Assembly: GCA_963728925.1 (NCBI GenBank)
Contig: CAVSMB010000029.1
Location: forward strand, 248,001-312,000
DNA: 64,000 nucleotides
Reading direction: 5' to 3'
Origin: JBBPZA01 sp963728925
GTDB taxonomy: Bacteria > Actinomycetota > Thermoleophilia > Solirubrobacterales > Solirubrobacteraceae
Shown: positions 8,114 to 17,312 of the stretch, in pieces
Layout of the letters: each line of letters opens with the position of its first letter
Position numbering within the stretch: the stretch's first letter is position 1
The notes under the pieces: model-generated
What the model was told of the DNA's origin: nothing
Databases searched by the model: none
Seen by the model: the letters and a program-made list of their open reading frames with translations, nothing else
Made by a program: the position numbers and the translations under genes

Positions 8114-9781
8114 TCACGCCTGCGGCCGGTCGAGGGTCGCTCCAGGGCGGCAGGCGGCGAGGATCTGCCAGACCCCCGCGGTGGCGACCGGGTCATAGGC
8201 GCGGGCGCGGACGCGGTAGAGCTTGATCCCCAGCCTCCGGACGAGCGTGACGCGGCGGCGGGCGTCGACCCGGAAGACGACGCCCGGGACCCGCGGCTGG
8301 TCGCTGAGCACCTGCTCGATGTGACGGACAAGGAACCACGCGAGGGCCGGTTCGTTGCCGGGAATGGTGTAGGCCATCCCGCACGCGAGGACGCGCGTGC
8401 GGCCGCCGGCGACGCTGACCGCGTCGCCGAGCGTGCCGTCCAGGTTCGAGCGCGCGCGGGTGGCGTCCACGGCGCGGTTCGCTCGTCGCGCGCGCGTCGG
8501 GACGGAAGGGAGGGCGGCGAGCGCCAGCAGGACGCCGACCACCGCGGCGGCGATCGGCCCCGTCACCGACATCGGGCGCCGACGCGCGAGCGCGTCCGCG
8601 AGCAGCGCGGCGAGCCACACCGCGCCGACCGCCGCGAGCACGCACATCACCGCGGCGGCCGGGTGCTGGAAGCGCGCGATCCCGGCGTAGTTGGCCACCT
8701 TGCTCGTCACCGCGACCAGCGCGATCCACGCGAGCGCGCCGGCGAAGAGGGCGATCACCGACAGCTCGCGCTCGCCGGCGGCGTCGGGCTCGCGCTCGCC
8801 GGCGGCGTCGGGCTCGCGCTCGCCGGCGGCGTCGGGCTCGCGCTCGCCGGGGGCGTCGGGCTCGCGCTCGCCGGGGGCGTCGGGCTCGCGCTCGCCCGGG
8901 GCCTCGAGGCCGCGCTCCGCGCCTCGCCCACCCCGCGCGGCGAGCGCCGCTCGCAGGCCGATCGCGCGGAGCCGAGCCACCGCGATGACCACCCCGGCGA
9001 GCGCGGCGAGCTGGAGCGCGAGCGGGACGATCTCGGCGTAGCGCTTCAGCGGCTCGCCGAGCGTCGTTCCGCTGATCCCGCCCTGCGCCTTCTGCGAGGA
9101 CTGCAGCGCGTCGCCGGCGGTGAGCACGTCGGGGAGGAACCAGGCCGGCAGCAGGACGAGGAAGAGCGCGACAACGAGCGCCCGGTGGCGCGGGAAGCGC
9201 CAGAGCACCCACAGGCCGTAGAGGCCGAAGAACGGCCACGCCTCGGGTCGCAGCAGCGCCGTCGCGAAGGCGAGCGCGAGGGCCTGGCCCTCGTGGCGCT
9301 CGAGGTGACGGTCGACGGCCCACAGGACGAGCGCGCAGAGCAGGCCTTCCTCGCGGCCCATCGCGACGATGGTCATCCAGCTCGGCAACAGGGAGACCGC
9401 GAGCGCCGCGACGGCGATCCAGCCGGCGACCGGCCCGGCCAGGCGCCGCGCGACCCGCCAGGCCATGACGAAGGCGAGCAGTGCCCCCGCCCGCGCGACG
9501 AGCACCCACAGGACGGGTGCCGCTCCCTGAGCCAGCAAGAGCAGCCCCACGATCGCGACGGGCAGAGGCTTCCACGACGGGCCGGACGTCGTGTCGAGAT
9601 CGACGTGGAGCAGCTCGCGCCCCCACACGACCCAGGCCCACGGGTCGGGCAGCAGCGCGAAGGGCTCGACGAGGAAGCTCAGCCCGGCCGCCGCGAGGCA
9701 CGCGACCAAGGCGACGAGGATCGGCCACCGGGTCAGCGGGGCGGGCCCGCTGCGAGGCGGTGCGGACTGGGCCACGCGCAC
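8114..9781 (-). CDS. Polytopic membrane protein, probable GT-C-type glycosyltransferase
   Basis: The 555-residue protein has about ten hydrophobic helices in two blocks. The first loop (LLPDPWAWVVWGRELLHVD) carries an acidic residue in the place where GT-C/ArnT-like enzymes have their catalytic Asp. A charged insert of about 60 residues near residues 285-335 separates the two membrane blocks and consists of six copies of an eight-residue repeat (see the repeat entry). The soluble C-terminal tail (RLGIKLYRVRARAYDP) is conserved-looking. It could be a polyprenyl-phosphate-sugar transferase or a polymerase of the locus. The GTG start at 9781 follows TAAGCT by 9 nt. Confidence 0.6.
   Translation of the reverse strand: MRVAQSAPPRSGPAPLTRWPILVALVACLAAAGLSFLVEPFALLPDPWAWVVWGRELLHVDLDTTSGPSWKPLPVAIVGLLLLAQGAAPVLWVLVARAGALLAFVMAWRVARRLAGPVAGWIAVAALAVSLLPSWMTIVAMGREEGLLCALVLWAVDRHLERHEGQALALAFATALLRPEAWPFFGLYGLWVLWRFPRHRALVVALFLVLLPAWFLPDVLTAGDALQSSQKAQGGISGTTLGEPLKRYAEIVPLALQLAALAGVVIAVARLRAIGLRAALAARGGRGAERGLEAPGEREPDAPGEREPDAPGEREPDAAGEREPDAAGEREPDAAGERELSVIALFAGALAWIALVAVTSKVANYAGIARFQHPAAAVMCVLAAVGAVWLAALLADALARRRPMSVTGPIAAAVVGVLLALAALPSVPTRARRANRAVDATRARSNLDGTLGDAVSVAGGRTRVLACGMAYTIPGNEPALAWFLVRHIEQVLSDQPRVPGVVFRVDARRRVTLVRRLGIKLYRVRARAYDPVATAGVWQILAACRPGATLDRPQA
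8765..8908. repeat. 24-bp tandem repeat, six units, inside the GT-C-like gene
   Basis: Six head-to-tail 24-bp units begin at 8765, 8789, 8813, 8837, 8861 and 8885. They differ only at a C/G position in the middle and in the diverged last unit. On the coding (-) strand they encode PGEREPDA/AGEREPDA. The period is a multiple of three, so copy-number change keeps the frame and only lengthens a hydrophilic loop between membrane blocks. Confidence 0.9.
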
Positions 9782-9922
9782 GGCTGCGGCAGCTTAGAGG
9801 CTGGGCCAGCGCCCTCCGGCCCCCGCCGACCCGGTCGCTAGACTCCGCGCCCGCATCCGGACCCCTCAGCAGCGCCGATCAGCGGCGCGGCGAGCCCGAC
9901 GCGGCAGGGGCGTGGATCCAGC

Positions 9923-11494
9923 GTGAGCTCAGCCACTCGAACCGACAGCGACAGCCTCGACGTCGCCGTGCTCGGCGGCGGCCCGGCCGGCCTGACCGCC
10001 GGCTACGTGCTCGCCCTCAAGGGGCGCTCCGGCGTGGTCTACGAGGCCGACGACATCGTCGGCGGCATCGCGCGCACCCAGGAGGTCCGCGGCTACCGCT
10101 TCGACCTCGGGGGCCATCGCTTCTTCACCAAGCTGCGCCCGGTCGAGAAGCTCTGGCAAGCGATGATCGGCGAGGACTTCCTCACCCGCCCGCGACTGTC
10201 GCGGATCTACTTCGACGAGAAGTTCCTCGCGTATCCGCTCGTCGCCCGCGACGTGCTCCCGCGTCTCGGCTACGTCGAGTCGGCCCTCTGCGCGCTCTCC
10301 TACCTCCGGAGCCGGGCGAAGGCGCCGCTGCGCAGCGGCGAGCCCGAGAGCTTCGAGGAGTGGGTCACCGCCCGCTTCGGAAAGCGCCTCTACAACTCGT
10401 TCTTCGGTCCGTACACCGAGAAGGTCTGGGGCATCCCGGGCTCGGAGATCCGCGCGCAGTGGGCAGCCCAGCGCATCAAGAACTTCTCGCTTCTGCTCGC
10501 CGCCCTCTCGATCCTGGGCGTGCGCCGCCAGCACGTCACCACGCTCATCGAGGAGTTCTCCTACCCGCGCAAGGGGCCGGGCCAGATGTGGGAGCGCTTC
10601 CGGGCCTACCTCGACCATCACGACGTGCCGGTGGCCCTCAACCATCGGGTCAAAGCGATCCGGCACGAGGACTTCCGCGCCACCAGCGTGGTGGTCGAAC
10701 GCGACGGCGAGCGCGTCGAGGTCGGAGTCCAAGCCGTCCTCTCGAGCCTCCCGCTCTCGGAGATGGTGCTCTCGCTCGATTCGCCCGCGCCCGACCACGT
10801 CCGCGCCGCCGCCAAGGCACTGCGCTACCGCGACTATGTGCTCGTGGCGCTGATGACCACGCAGTCAGAGCCCTTCCCCGACAACTGGATCTACCTCCAC
10901 GACCCGGGGACACGCGCCGGGCGCGTGCAGAACTTCGGCGCCTGGAGTCCTGACATGGTCCGGCCCGGCACGACGTGCCTGGGCGTCGAGTACTTCTGCT
11001 TCGAGGGCGACGACCTCTGGGAGATGCCCGAGGCCCGGGCGGTCGAGCTCGCGAAGGCGGAGATGGCGCGCATCAAGCTGCTCGATCCCGAGCTCGTCTT
11101 CGACGGGGTCAAGGTCAACGTCGCGAAGGCCTACCCGATGTACGACGCGAAGTTCGCCGAGAACGTCGAGGTCCTCAAGCACTACGTGGAGACGTTCACC
11201 AACCTCAAGACCTTCGGCCGCAACGGCCTGCACCGCTACAACAACCAGGACCACTCGATGTGGTCGGCGATCCTCGCCACCCTCAACCTCGTGGACGGCA
11301 CCGGGTACGACGTGTGGTCGATCAACACCGAGGACGCCTACCACGAGGAGGGCGACGTCGTGGACGAGCTCCTGAGCATCGAGCTCGTGCCCCCGGAGGT
11401 CGTCGAGGAGGCGCGCGAGGTGCGAGAGCACGAGCGCGAGGCCGCCGGCGAGGGCCTCCACGAGGCGGGCGTCCGGCCGACGCCCGCCGAATGA
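9923..11494 (+). CDS. FAD-dependent oxidoreductase, UDP-galactopyranose-mutase/HemY-like
   Basis: The 523-residue flavoprotein has an N-terminal dinucleotide-binding motif AVLGGGPAGLTAGYVLALKG (residues about 12-31) and the second signature VGGIARTQ...YRFDLGGHRFFTK found in the amine-oxidase/mutase-like group (COG1232). Proteins of this group sit in many actinobacterial glycan loci and act on sugars or carotenoid-like lipids. A sugar-ring contraction or dehydrogenation step is plausible but unproven. It is the first gene of the coupled run to 18.8 kb and overlaps the next gene by ATGA. A -10-like TAGACT lies at 9839-9844, about 80 nt upstream. Confidence 0.8.
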   Translation: MSSATRTDSDSLDVAVLGGGPAGLTAGYVLALKGRSGVVYEADDIVGGIARTQEVRGYRFDLGGHRFFTKLRPVEKLWQAMIGEDFLTRPRLSRIYFDEKFLAYPLVARDVLPRLGYVESALCALSYLRSRAKAPLRSGEPESFEEWVTARFGKRLYNSFFGPYTEKVWGIPGSEIRAQWAAQRIKNFSLLLAALSILGVRRQHVTTLIEEFSYPRKGPGQMWERFRAYLDHHDVPVALNHRVKAIRHEDFRATSVVVERDGERVEVGVQAVLSSLPLSEMVLSLDSPAPDHVRAAAKALRYRDYVLVALMTTQSEPFPDNWIYLHDPGTRAGRVQNFGAWSPDMVRPGTTCLGVEYFCFEGDDLWEMPEARAVELAKAEMARIKLLDPELVFDGVKVNVAKAYPMYDAKFAENVEVLKHYVETFTNLKTFGRNGLHRYNNQDHSMWSAILATLNLVDGTGYDVWSINTEDAYHEEGDVVDELLSIELVPPEVVEEAREVREHEREAAGEGLHEAGVRPTPAE

Positions 11495-13323
11495 CCTCGC
11501 CCGCCCCGGCCCTCACCGTCGTCGTCGGGTCCAACGGGACGCCGGGGGCGCTCGAACGCTGCCTGGCCGCGCTGGAGCCCCAGCGCGAGGGCGCCGAGGT
11601 CATCGTCTGCGAGCCCGTGGCCAGCCCGCCGGCGCTGCGCGAGCGCTTCGGGTGGGCCACGTGGCTCGAGCGGCCGGCGGCGCTGGTCCCCGAGCTGTGG
11701 CGCGAGGGCATCGACGGCGCGCGCGGGCGGATCGTCGCGCTGACCATCTCGCCGATGGTCCCGGCCCCCGACTGGGTCGCGTCGATGCTCGCCGAGCACG
11801 GCCGCCACGACGCGGTCGCAGGCGCCATCGACCCCGGCGAGGGGTTGGCCCTCGCCGACTGGGCCGAGTACTTCTGCCGCTACGCCAAGGACATGCGGCC
11901 GTTCGAGCCGCACGAGACGGTCGACCTCCCCGGCGACAACGCGAGCTACAAGCGCGAGCTGCTCGAGCGCACGCGCGAGCTCTACCGCGACGGGTTCTGG
12001 GAGCCGGTGGTCCACCGCCGGCTCGCGCTCGAGGGGGAGACGCTCTGGCAGTCGCCGCTCGTGCTCGTCCGCCAGGGGAGCTCGGCGGGCCCGGCGGCGT
12101 TCGCCGCCCAGCGGCTGCACCATGGCCGCGCCCACGGGCGCCAGCGCGGGGCGACCTTCTCGCCCCTGCGCAACCTCGTCGGGGTGCTCGGCGCGCCGCT
12201 CGTCCCGCTCCTGCTATTGACGCGCGCGCTCCAGACGGTGGGCAAGCGCGGCCGCCACCGGCTGCGCGCGCTGCTCTCGCTGCCGTGGATGGCGTGGTTC
12301 GACGTCGCCTGGGCGGCGGGCGAAGCGCGCGGGCACCTCGACGCGCTCCTCTCGCCCGCCTCGTCGCCCGCCACTTCGCCCGCCTCGAGCCCGGGAGGAG
12401 GAGCGCCTCGGCCCCTCGATCTCGATACTCCACGCGACGGCGACGAGCCGCCCCTCTCGGTCGTCGTCGCCTCGGTCAACGGGCTTCCCTACCTCGGGCA
12501 GTGCCTCGACGCGCTGGCCCGCAACGCGCCCGAGGCCGAGGTCGTCGTGGCCGACTGGACCGACGAGGCGACCCGCTCGTTGGTGCGCGAGCGCTGGCCG
12601 GCGGTTCGGCTGCTCTCCTTCGACGAGCCGATGGCCGTGCCCGAGCTGCGCGCGGCGGGCATCGCCGCCGCCGGCGCTCCCTACGTCGCTGTCATCGAGG
12701 ACCACTGCGTCGTGCCGCGCGACTGGTCGCGCGCGATCGTCGCGGCGCACCGCGCCGGCCACGCAGTCGTCGGCGGACCGGTGCGCAACGAGGCGGGCCG
12801 CCTGCGCGACTGGGCCGCGTTCTTCGTCGAGTACGCCGAGTTCATGGAGCCCATGCCGGCCGGCGAGGTGCCGGGGCTGACCGGCATGAACGTCTCCTAC
12901 GACCGCCGCGCCGTCGAGACGCTGGCGCCGCTGCTCGACGAGGGGCGCTGGGAGTCCTGGCTGCATCCGCACCTCGCGGCCCACGGCTTCCGCTTCCAGG
13001 TCGACCCGGCGATCGCGATCGACCACGTCATGCGCTTCGACGTCGGCTTCTTCGTCTCCCAGCGCTTCCACTACGCCCGCTCGCACGCTGGTGCGCGCAA
13101 CCGCGAGCTCGGCCTGCGGCGGCTCGTCTACCTCGGCGGCTCGCCGCTCATCGTTCCGCTGATGTACGCACGCACGGCACGGGCCCTCCGGGAGCGGCCG
13201 CGCCACCTGGTGCGCTTCGCTCTGGTTACGCCGCTGGTCCTGACCTATCTCGCGGTGTGGGCGGCCGGTGAGGCGACGGGCTACGCGCTGGGCGGCGGGC
13301 GGAGCATCCTGAGGGTTCGCTGA
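11491..13323 (+). CDS. Two GT2 glycosyltransferase domains fused in one protein
   Basis: The protein has 610 residues. I chose the ATG at 11491 because it overlaps the previous stop as ATGA. The N-terminal domain (about 1-285) starts PALTVVVGSNGTPGALERCL. A Ser/Ala/Pro linker (SPASSPATSPASSPGGG) follows, and the C-terminal domain (about 320-610) starts LSVVVASVNGLPYLGQCLDAL. Both halves share the later blocks DWAEYF/DWAAFFVEYAEF, NASYKR/NVSYDRR and QRxHHGRxHG/QRFHYARSHAG, so this is an internal duplication of one GT2 type. The DXD-type acidic site is weak in the first half. It may add two successive or alternating sugars. Confidence 0.85.
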   Translation: MTSPAPALTVVVGSNGTPGALERCLAALEPQREGAEVIVCEPVASPPALRERFGWATWLERPAALVPELWREGIDGARGRIVALTISPMVPAPDWVASMLAEHGRHDAVAGAIDPGEGLALADWAEYFCRYAKDMRPFEPHETVDLPGDNASYKRELLERTRELYRDGFWEPVVHRRLALEGETLWQSPLVLVRQGSSAGPAAFAAQRLHHGRAHGRQRGATFSPLRNLVGVLGAPLVPLLLLTRALQTVGKRGRHRLRALLSLPWMAWFDVAWAAGEARGHLDALLSPASSPATSPASSPGGGAPRPLDLDTPRDGDEPPLSVVVASVNGLPYLGQCLDALARNAPEAEVVVADWTDEATRSLVRERWPAVRLLSFDEPMAVPELRAAGIAAAGAPYVAVIEDHCVVPRDWSRAIVAAHRAGHAVVGGPVRNEAGRLRDWAAFFVEYAEFMEPMPAGEVPGLTGMNVSYDRRAVETLAPLLDEGRWESWLHPHLAAHGFRFQVDPAIAIDHVMRFDVGFFVSQRFHYARSHAGARNRELGLRRLVYLGGSPLIVPLMYARTARALRERPRHLVRFALVTPLVLTYLAVWAAGEATGYALGGGRSILRVR

Positions 13324-14501
13324 TGCGGATCGGGGTGGACGCCACGAGCTGGGGGAACCGTCGCGGCTTCGGCCGCTTCGCCCGCAACGCAGTCGGGCGG
13401 CTCGTCGCGCTCGACGGCGAGCACGAGTACGTCTTCGTCGCCGACGCGGCCGCGCTCGACGCGCTCGACGCGCCCCCCGGCGCCCGCGTCCGCCCCGTGC
13501 GCCTGGCGCGCCGGACCCGGGAGGCCGCGGCCGCCGACTCCGCTCGCAGCCCGCTCGACCTCGCACGGCTCTCCGCCACGGCAGCCCGAGGGCGCCTCGA
13601 CGCGATGCTCTTCCCCTCGGTCTACACCTACTTCCCGGCCCCGGGGGTGCCCGAGGTGGTGGGAATCCACGACGCGATCGCCGACGAGCTGCCCGATCTC
13701 ACGCTGCCGAGCCGCCGCGCACGCGCCTTCTGGCAGGCCAAGGAGGGCCTCGCCGTGCGGCGCGCGAGGATCGTCTTCACGGTCTCGGACGCGTCGCGCG
13801 CGGTGCTCGCCCGGCGCTTCGGCCTCGAGAGGGTGCCGGTCGTGCCCGAGGCTCCCGACCCGGTGTTCGGCCCTCGCGCCCCGGACGCGACCGACGCCGC
13901 GCTGGCGCCGCTGGGCCTGCGCGCGAGCCATTACCTCCTCTACGCCGGGGGCATCAGCCCGCACAAGAACGTGCCGCGCCTGCTCGAGGCGGTGGCGCGG
14001 CTTCGGGAGGAGAGGGGAGGAGAGCGCGGCCGGGCGGCCGTCCCCCCGCTCGTCATCGTCGGCGAGCTCGAGGGCGACCCGTTCCTCTCCGCGGCCGGGG
14101 AGGTCCGGCGGCGCGTCGAGGAGCTCGGGATCCAGGACGCCGTCGTCCTTCCGGGCTTCGTCTCCGACGAGGCGCTCGCCTGCCTCTACGGAGCGGCGGC
14201 GGCCGTCGTGCTGCCCTCGCTGAGCGAGGGCTTCGGTCTCCCCGCCGTCGAAGCCGCGGCGTGCGGGGCGCCGGTCCTGTGCTCGGACCTCCCTTCCCAC
14301 CGCGCCTCCATGGGCGACGCCGCGCGCTACTTCGACCCGCACGACGCCGATGCGCTGGCGAGCGCGATCGCCTGGGCGCTCGACGAGCCCGAGCGGGCCC
14401 GCGAGCTCGGCGCCCGCGCGCGTGAGAGGGTCGCCCCCCTCAGCTGGGACGCGTCGGCGCGCGTGCTGCGAGCGCTGCTGGACGAGGCGGCGGGTCGATG
14501 A
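13323..14501 (+). CDS. Family 4-type glycosyltransferase
   Basis: The 392-residue GT-B protein overlaps the previous gene by one base (TGATG). The N-terminus MRIGVDATSWGNRRGFGRFARN is the glycine-rich acceptor-side loop. The C-terminal half has LLYAGGISPHKNVPRLLEAV and the donor-binding block LPSLSEGFGLPAVEAAACGAPVLCS with its EX7E motif. A short Glu/Arg/Gly-rich insert lies near residue 235. It probably acts on the same lipid-linked glycan as its neighbours and is coupled to the next gene by an ATGA overlap. Confidence 0.88.
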   Translation: MRIGVDATSWGNRRGFGRFARNAVGRLVALDGEHEYVFVADAAALDALDAPPGARVRPVRLARRTREAAAADSARSPLDLARLSATAARGRLDAMLFPSVYTYFPAPGVPEVVGIHDAIADELPDLTLPSRRARAFWQAKEGLAVRRARIVFTVSDASRAVLARRFGLERVPVVPEAPDPVFGPRAPDATDAALAPLGLRASHYLLYAGGISPHKNVPRLLEAVARLREERGGERGRAAVPPLVIVGELEGDPFLSAAGEVRRRVEELGIQDAVVLPGFVSDEALACLYGAAAAVVLPSLSEGFGLPAVEAAACGAPVLCSDLPSHRASMGDAARYFDPHDADALASAIAWALDEPERARELGARARERVAPLSWDASARVLRALLDEAAGR

Positions 14502-15793
14502 GCCCGCGGGCTGCTGGAGGAGTCGACGAGCCGCCCGCCCGCCCGCTGCGCTTCTGCATGGCGACGACCTTCTATCCGCCGTGGAGCTTCGGCGGCGACG
14601 CGATCCAGGTGCGGCGCCTCGCCCACGCGCTGGCCGACCGCGGGCACGAGGTCACCGTCGTGCACTCGCGCGAGGGCTACGAGGCGATGGCCGGGCGCCG
14701 GCCCGACGAGGCCGAGGACGACCATCGCGGCGTGCGCGTCGTCGGCATCGACGCCGGAGCCGGTCGTCTCAGCCCGCTCGCGACCTACCTCACCGGCCGC
14801 CCGCTGCTCGCCGGCCGGCGGCTCGCGGCCGCGCTGGACGAGCCCTTCGACGTCGTCCACTTCCACAACCCCTCGCTGCTCGGAGGCCCCGAGGCGCTGA
14901 TGCTCGGCGGCGGGATCAAGCTGTACACCGCCCACGAGCAATGGCTCGTCTGCCCCACCCACGTCCTCTACAAGTACCAGCGGCGCGTCTGCGAGAAGCC
15001 CGACTGCGTGCGCTGCACGCTGACTTACCGCCGGCCGCCGCAGCTCTGGCGCTCCACCGGCCTGCTCGAGCGCTCGCTGGCCCACCTCGATGCGCTGATC
15101 TGCCCGAGCGCGACCTCACGGCGCCTGCACGGGCGTTTCGGTGAGATCGTCCACCTCGAGCAGCTCGCCCACTTCGTCCCCGACCCGGTCGTGGGCGGAG
15201 AGGGGAAGGCTGATCCCGGGGTGGGCGGCGAGGGGGAGGCCGCGCCGGGCCGCCGCCCCTACTTCCTCTACGCCGGACGCCTCGAGCCGATCAAGGGGGT
15301 CGACGCCCTGCTGCGGGCGTGGTCGCGCGGGGGACGGGCGCAGGATCTGCTGATCGCCGGCGAGGGCACGCTCGAGCCGCGTCTGCGGGCGCAGGCCGCC
15401 GGCCTGCCCGGCGTCCGCTTCCTCGGTCGCCTGGCGCCCCACGACCTCGACGCCCTGTACCGTGGCGCGCTCGCCGTGCTCGTACCGACCGCCGGCCATG
15501 AGTCCTTCGGCCTCGTCGCCATCGAGGCCTTCGCGCGCGGCACCCCCGTCGTGGCGCGCGACTTCGGGGCGCTGGGAGAGCTGCTCGCCGGCAGCGGAGC
15601 CGGCCTGCCCTTCAGGACCGACGCGGAGCTGCGTGCGGGCCTCGACCGTCTCGCAGCCGAGGAACCGCTGCGGGCCGACCTGGGCCGCCGAGGCCGCGCC
15701 GCCTTCGAGGCCCGCTACACCGAGGACGCGCACGTCGAGGGCTACTTCGCGATCATCCGGGAGGCCGCGCAGCGACGGTTCGCCACGTCATGA
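14498..15793 (+). CDS. Family 4-type glycosyltransferase
   Basis: The 431-residue GT-B protein starts at an ATG that overlaps the previous stop (ATGA). The N-terminal half contains FYPPWSFGGDAIQVRRLAHAL (glycine-rich acceptor loop) and HNPSLLGG. A four-Cys-like segment near residues 160-180 (CPTHVLYKYQRRVCEKPDCVRC) resembles a small metal-binding insert found in some family 4 enzymes. The C-terminal half has FLYAGRLEPIKGVDALLRAW and GHESFGLVAIEAFARGTPV. The hinge between domains carries two degenerate copies of a VGGEGxA repeat (15190-15250), an addition relative to the family. Confidence 0.87.
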   Translation: MSPRAAGGVDEPPARPLRFCMATTFYPPWSFGGDAIQVRRLAHALADRGHEVTVVHSREGYEAMAGRRPDEAEDDHRGVRVVGIDAGAGRLSPLATYLTGRPLLAGRRLAAALDEPFDVVHFHNPSLLGGPEALMLGGGIKLYTAHEQWLVCPTHVLYKYQRRVCEKPDCVRCTLTYRRPPQLWRSTGLLERSLAHLDALICPSATSRRLHGRFGEIVHLEQLAHFVPDPVVGGEGKADPGVGGEGEAAPGRRPYFLYAGRLEPIKGVDALLRAWSRGGRAQDLLIAGEGTLEPRLRAQAAGLPGVRFLGRLAPHDLDALYRGALAVLVPTAGHESFGLVAIEAFARGTPVVARDFGALGELLAGSGAGLPFRTDAELRAGLDRLAAEEPLRADLGRRGRAAFEARYTEDAHVEGYFAIIREAAQRRFATS

Positions 15794-16557
15794 GCGTTCT
15801 CATCCTCACCTACCACGCCGTCGAGGACGGCCCCCGACCACTGTGCGTCGCGCCCAGGGTGTTCCGCTCCCACCTCGACGCGATCGCCAAGAGCGGAGCG
15901 ACGGTGCTGACGATCGCCGAGCTCGCGGAGCGCCTCGCGGCCGACGCGCTGCCCGAGCGCGGGGTGGCGATCACCTTCGACGACGGCCTGCGCTCGGTGG
16001 TCGAGGAGGCGGCGCCGATGCTCCACGCGCGCGGGATGCGCGCGACCGTGTTCGCGGTGGCCGGCCACCTGGGCGGCGAGAACGCCTGGCCGAGCCAGCC
16101 GGCGCGGGCGCCGCGCCGGCCGCTCGCGACCGCCGACGAGCTCGTCGCGCTCGTCGACGAGGGCTGGGAGATCGGTTCGCACGGCTTCGACCACGCGCCG
16201 CTCGACGGAGCGGCGGGGTCGCGGCTCGACCGCGAGGTGAGTGCGTCGCGGCGCCACCTGGAAGAGGTGATCGAGGCGCCGGTGACCTCGTTCGCGCTTC
16301 CCTACGGCGCCCCGCCGAGTGCGGCCGGGCGCGACCTGCTCGCCTCCGAGTACGCCGTCGCGTGCACCACCGAGCTCGACAGCGTCGGCGCGCGGGCCGA
16401 CCCACTGGCGCTTCCGCGCGTCGAGATCCACTACGTGCGCCGCCCCGATCTGCTGGCCCGCGCGCTGGACGGCACGCTCTCGACCTACCTGAACGCTCGA
16501 CGGCTCGGTGCGCGCGCGCGGCGCATCATCCGCCGCGACTACGCCAAGGCGCAGTGA
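15790..16557 (+). CDS. Polysaccharide deacetylase (NodB/CE4-like)
   Basis: The 255-residue protein starts at an ATGA overlap. The CE4 motifs are visible: MT1 as AITFDDG (residues about 60-66, with the catalytic/metal Asp pair), MT2 as SHGFDHAPL (HxxxH metal ligands) and a later FALPYGAPP block. There is no signal peptide, which suggests that it works in the cytoplasm or that export is not Sec-dependent. It should remove N- or O-acetyl groups from a sugar of the locus, acting opposite to the acetyltransferase at the left edge. Confidence 0.87.
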   Translation: MSVLILTYHAVEDGPRPLCVAPRVFRSHLDAIAKSGATVLTIAELAERLAADALPERGVAITFDDGLRSVVEEAAPMLHARGMRATVFAVAGHLGGENAWPSQPARAPRRPLATADELVALVDEGWEIGSHGFDHAPLDGAAGSRLDREVSASRRHLEEVIEAPVTSFALPYGAPPSAAGRDLLASEYAVACTTELDSVGARADPLALPRVEIHYVRRPDLLARALDGTLSTYLNARRLGARARRIIRRDYAKAQ

Positions 16558-17312
16558 GCGCCGGCGAGCTCGTCCTCCCCGAGGACTACTACGCCGCGAT
16601 CTTCGCCGTCGAGCGGTGCCACTGGTGGCACCGCGGCCTGCGCGAGGTCGCTGGCGCGCTGCTCGGCGACCGCCTCGCCCGCGCCCGCGAGGTCCTCGAC
16701 GCCGGCTGCGGCACCGGAGGCTTCCTCGCGTGGGCGGGCGAGCAGGCCCCCGAGGCACGGCTGCTCGGCGCGGACCTCTCCTGGGAGGCCGTGACCCTCG
16801 CACGCTCGCGTGTGCCGGCCGCCGAGCTCCACGTCGCGCCCCTGCACCGCATGCCCTTCGACGACGGCGCGGCCGACCTCGTTACTTGCAACGACGTGCT
16901 GCAGCACGTGCTCGCCGCCGACCTCGACGCCGGCGTCGCCGAGCTGCGCCGCGTGACGCGGCCCGGAGGAGCGGTCGTCGTGCGCACCGGCGCGGCCCGC
17001 ACCCACCGCGAGGAGCGCGAGGACTGGCGGATCTTCGACGCCGGGTCGCTGCGCTCGCTGCTGGCGCGCGGCGGGCTCAACGTGGAGCGCGTCACCCACG
17101 TCAACGCGCTCGGCTCGGCGTGGGCGACGGCTCGCGGCCGCTCGCCGCGCGCGCCCACGCAGGAGCGCCACGGGATTCCCGACGCGCCGGCCGGGCGCCC
17201 AGGCGATCCGCGCCTCCGGCTGCTGGAGGCCGAGGCGGCCTGGCTCGCCCGCCCTGGCCGCACGCTGCCCTTCGGCCACACCCTGCTGGCCGTCGCCGTG
17301 GTCGCACCGTGA
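16554..17312 (+). CDS. Class I SAM-dependent methyltransferase
   Basis: The protein has 252 residues when started at the GTG at 16554, which overlaps the deacetylase stop as GTGA. It opens with LPEDYYAAIFAVERCHWWHRGLREV, the segment typical of glycan-locus methyltransferases. Motif I is EVLDAGCGTGGFLAWAG (near residue 47), and the acceptor loop LHRMPFDDGAADLVTCNDVLQH follows. Its last 7 codons lie in the first copy of a 44-bp tandem duplication, which separates it from the lipoprotein gene that follows. The substrate is unknown; it is probably a sugar or lipid-linked glycan. Confidence 0.87.
   Translation: MSAGELVLPEDYYAAIFAVERCHWWHRGLREVAGALLGDRLARAREVLDAGCGTGGFLAWAGEQAPEARLLGADLSWEAVTLARSRVPAAELHVAPLHRMPFDDGAADLVTCNDVLQHVLAADLDAGVAELRRVTRPGGAVVVRTGAARTHREEREDWRIFDAGSLRSLLARGGLNVERVTHVNALGSAWATARGRSPRAPTQERHGIPDAPAGRPGDPRLRLLEAEAAWLARPGRTLPFGHTLLAVAVVAP

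Noticed and set aside
8092..8331. 80-residue N-terminal extension of the first Gfo/Idh/MocA protein
   Set aside because: It overlaps the preceding membrane-protein gene and is Ser/Arg/Pro text. The Rossmann motif sits correctly behind the ATG at 8091.
9782..9922. tRNA or small RNA in the 141-bp divergent gap
   Set aside because: No cloverleaf, TTCRA box or CCA end was seen. It holds only -10-like elements for the two flanking genes.
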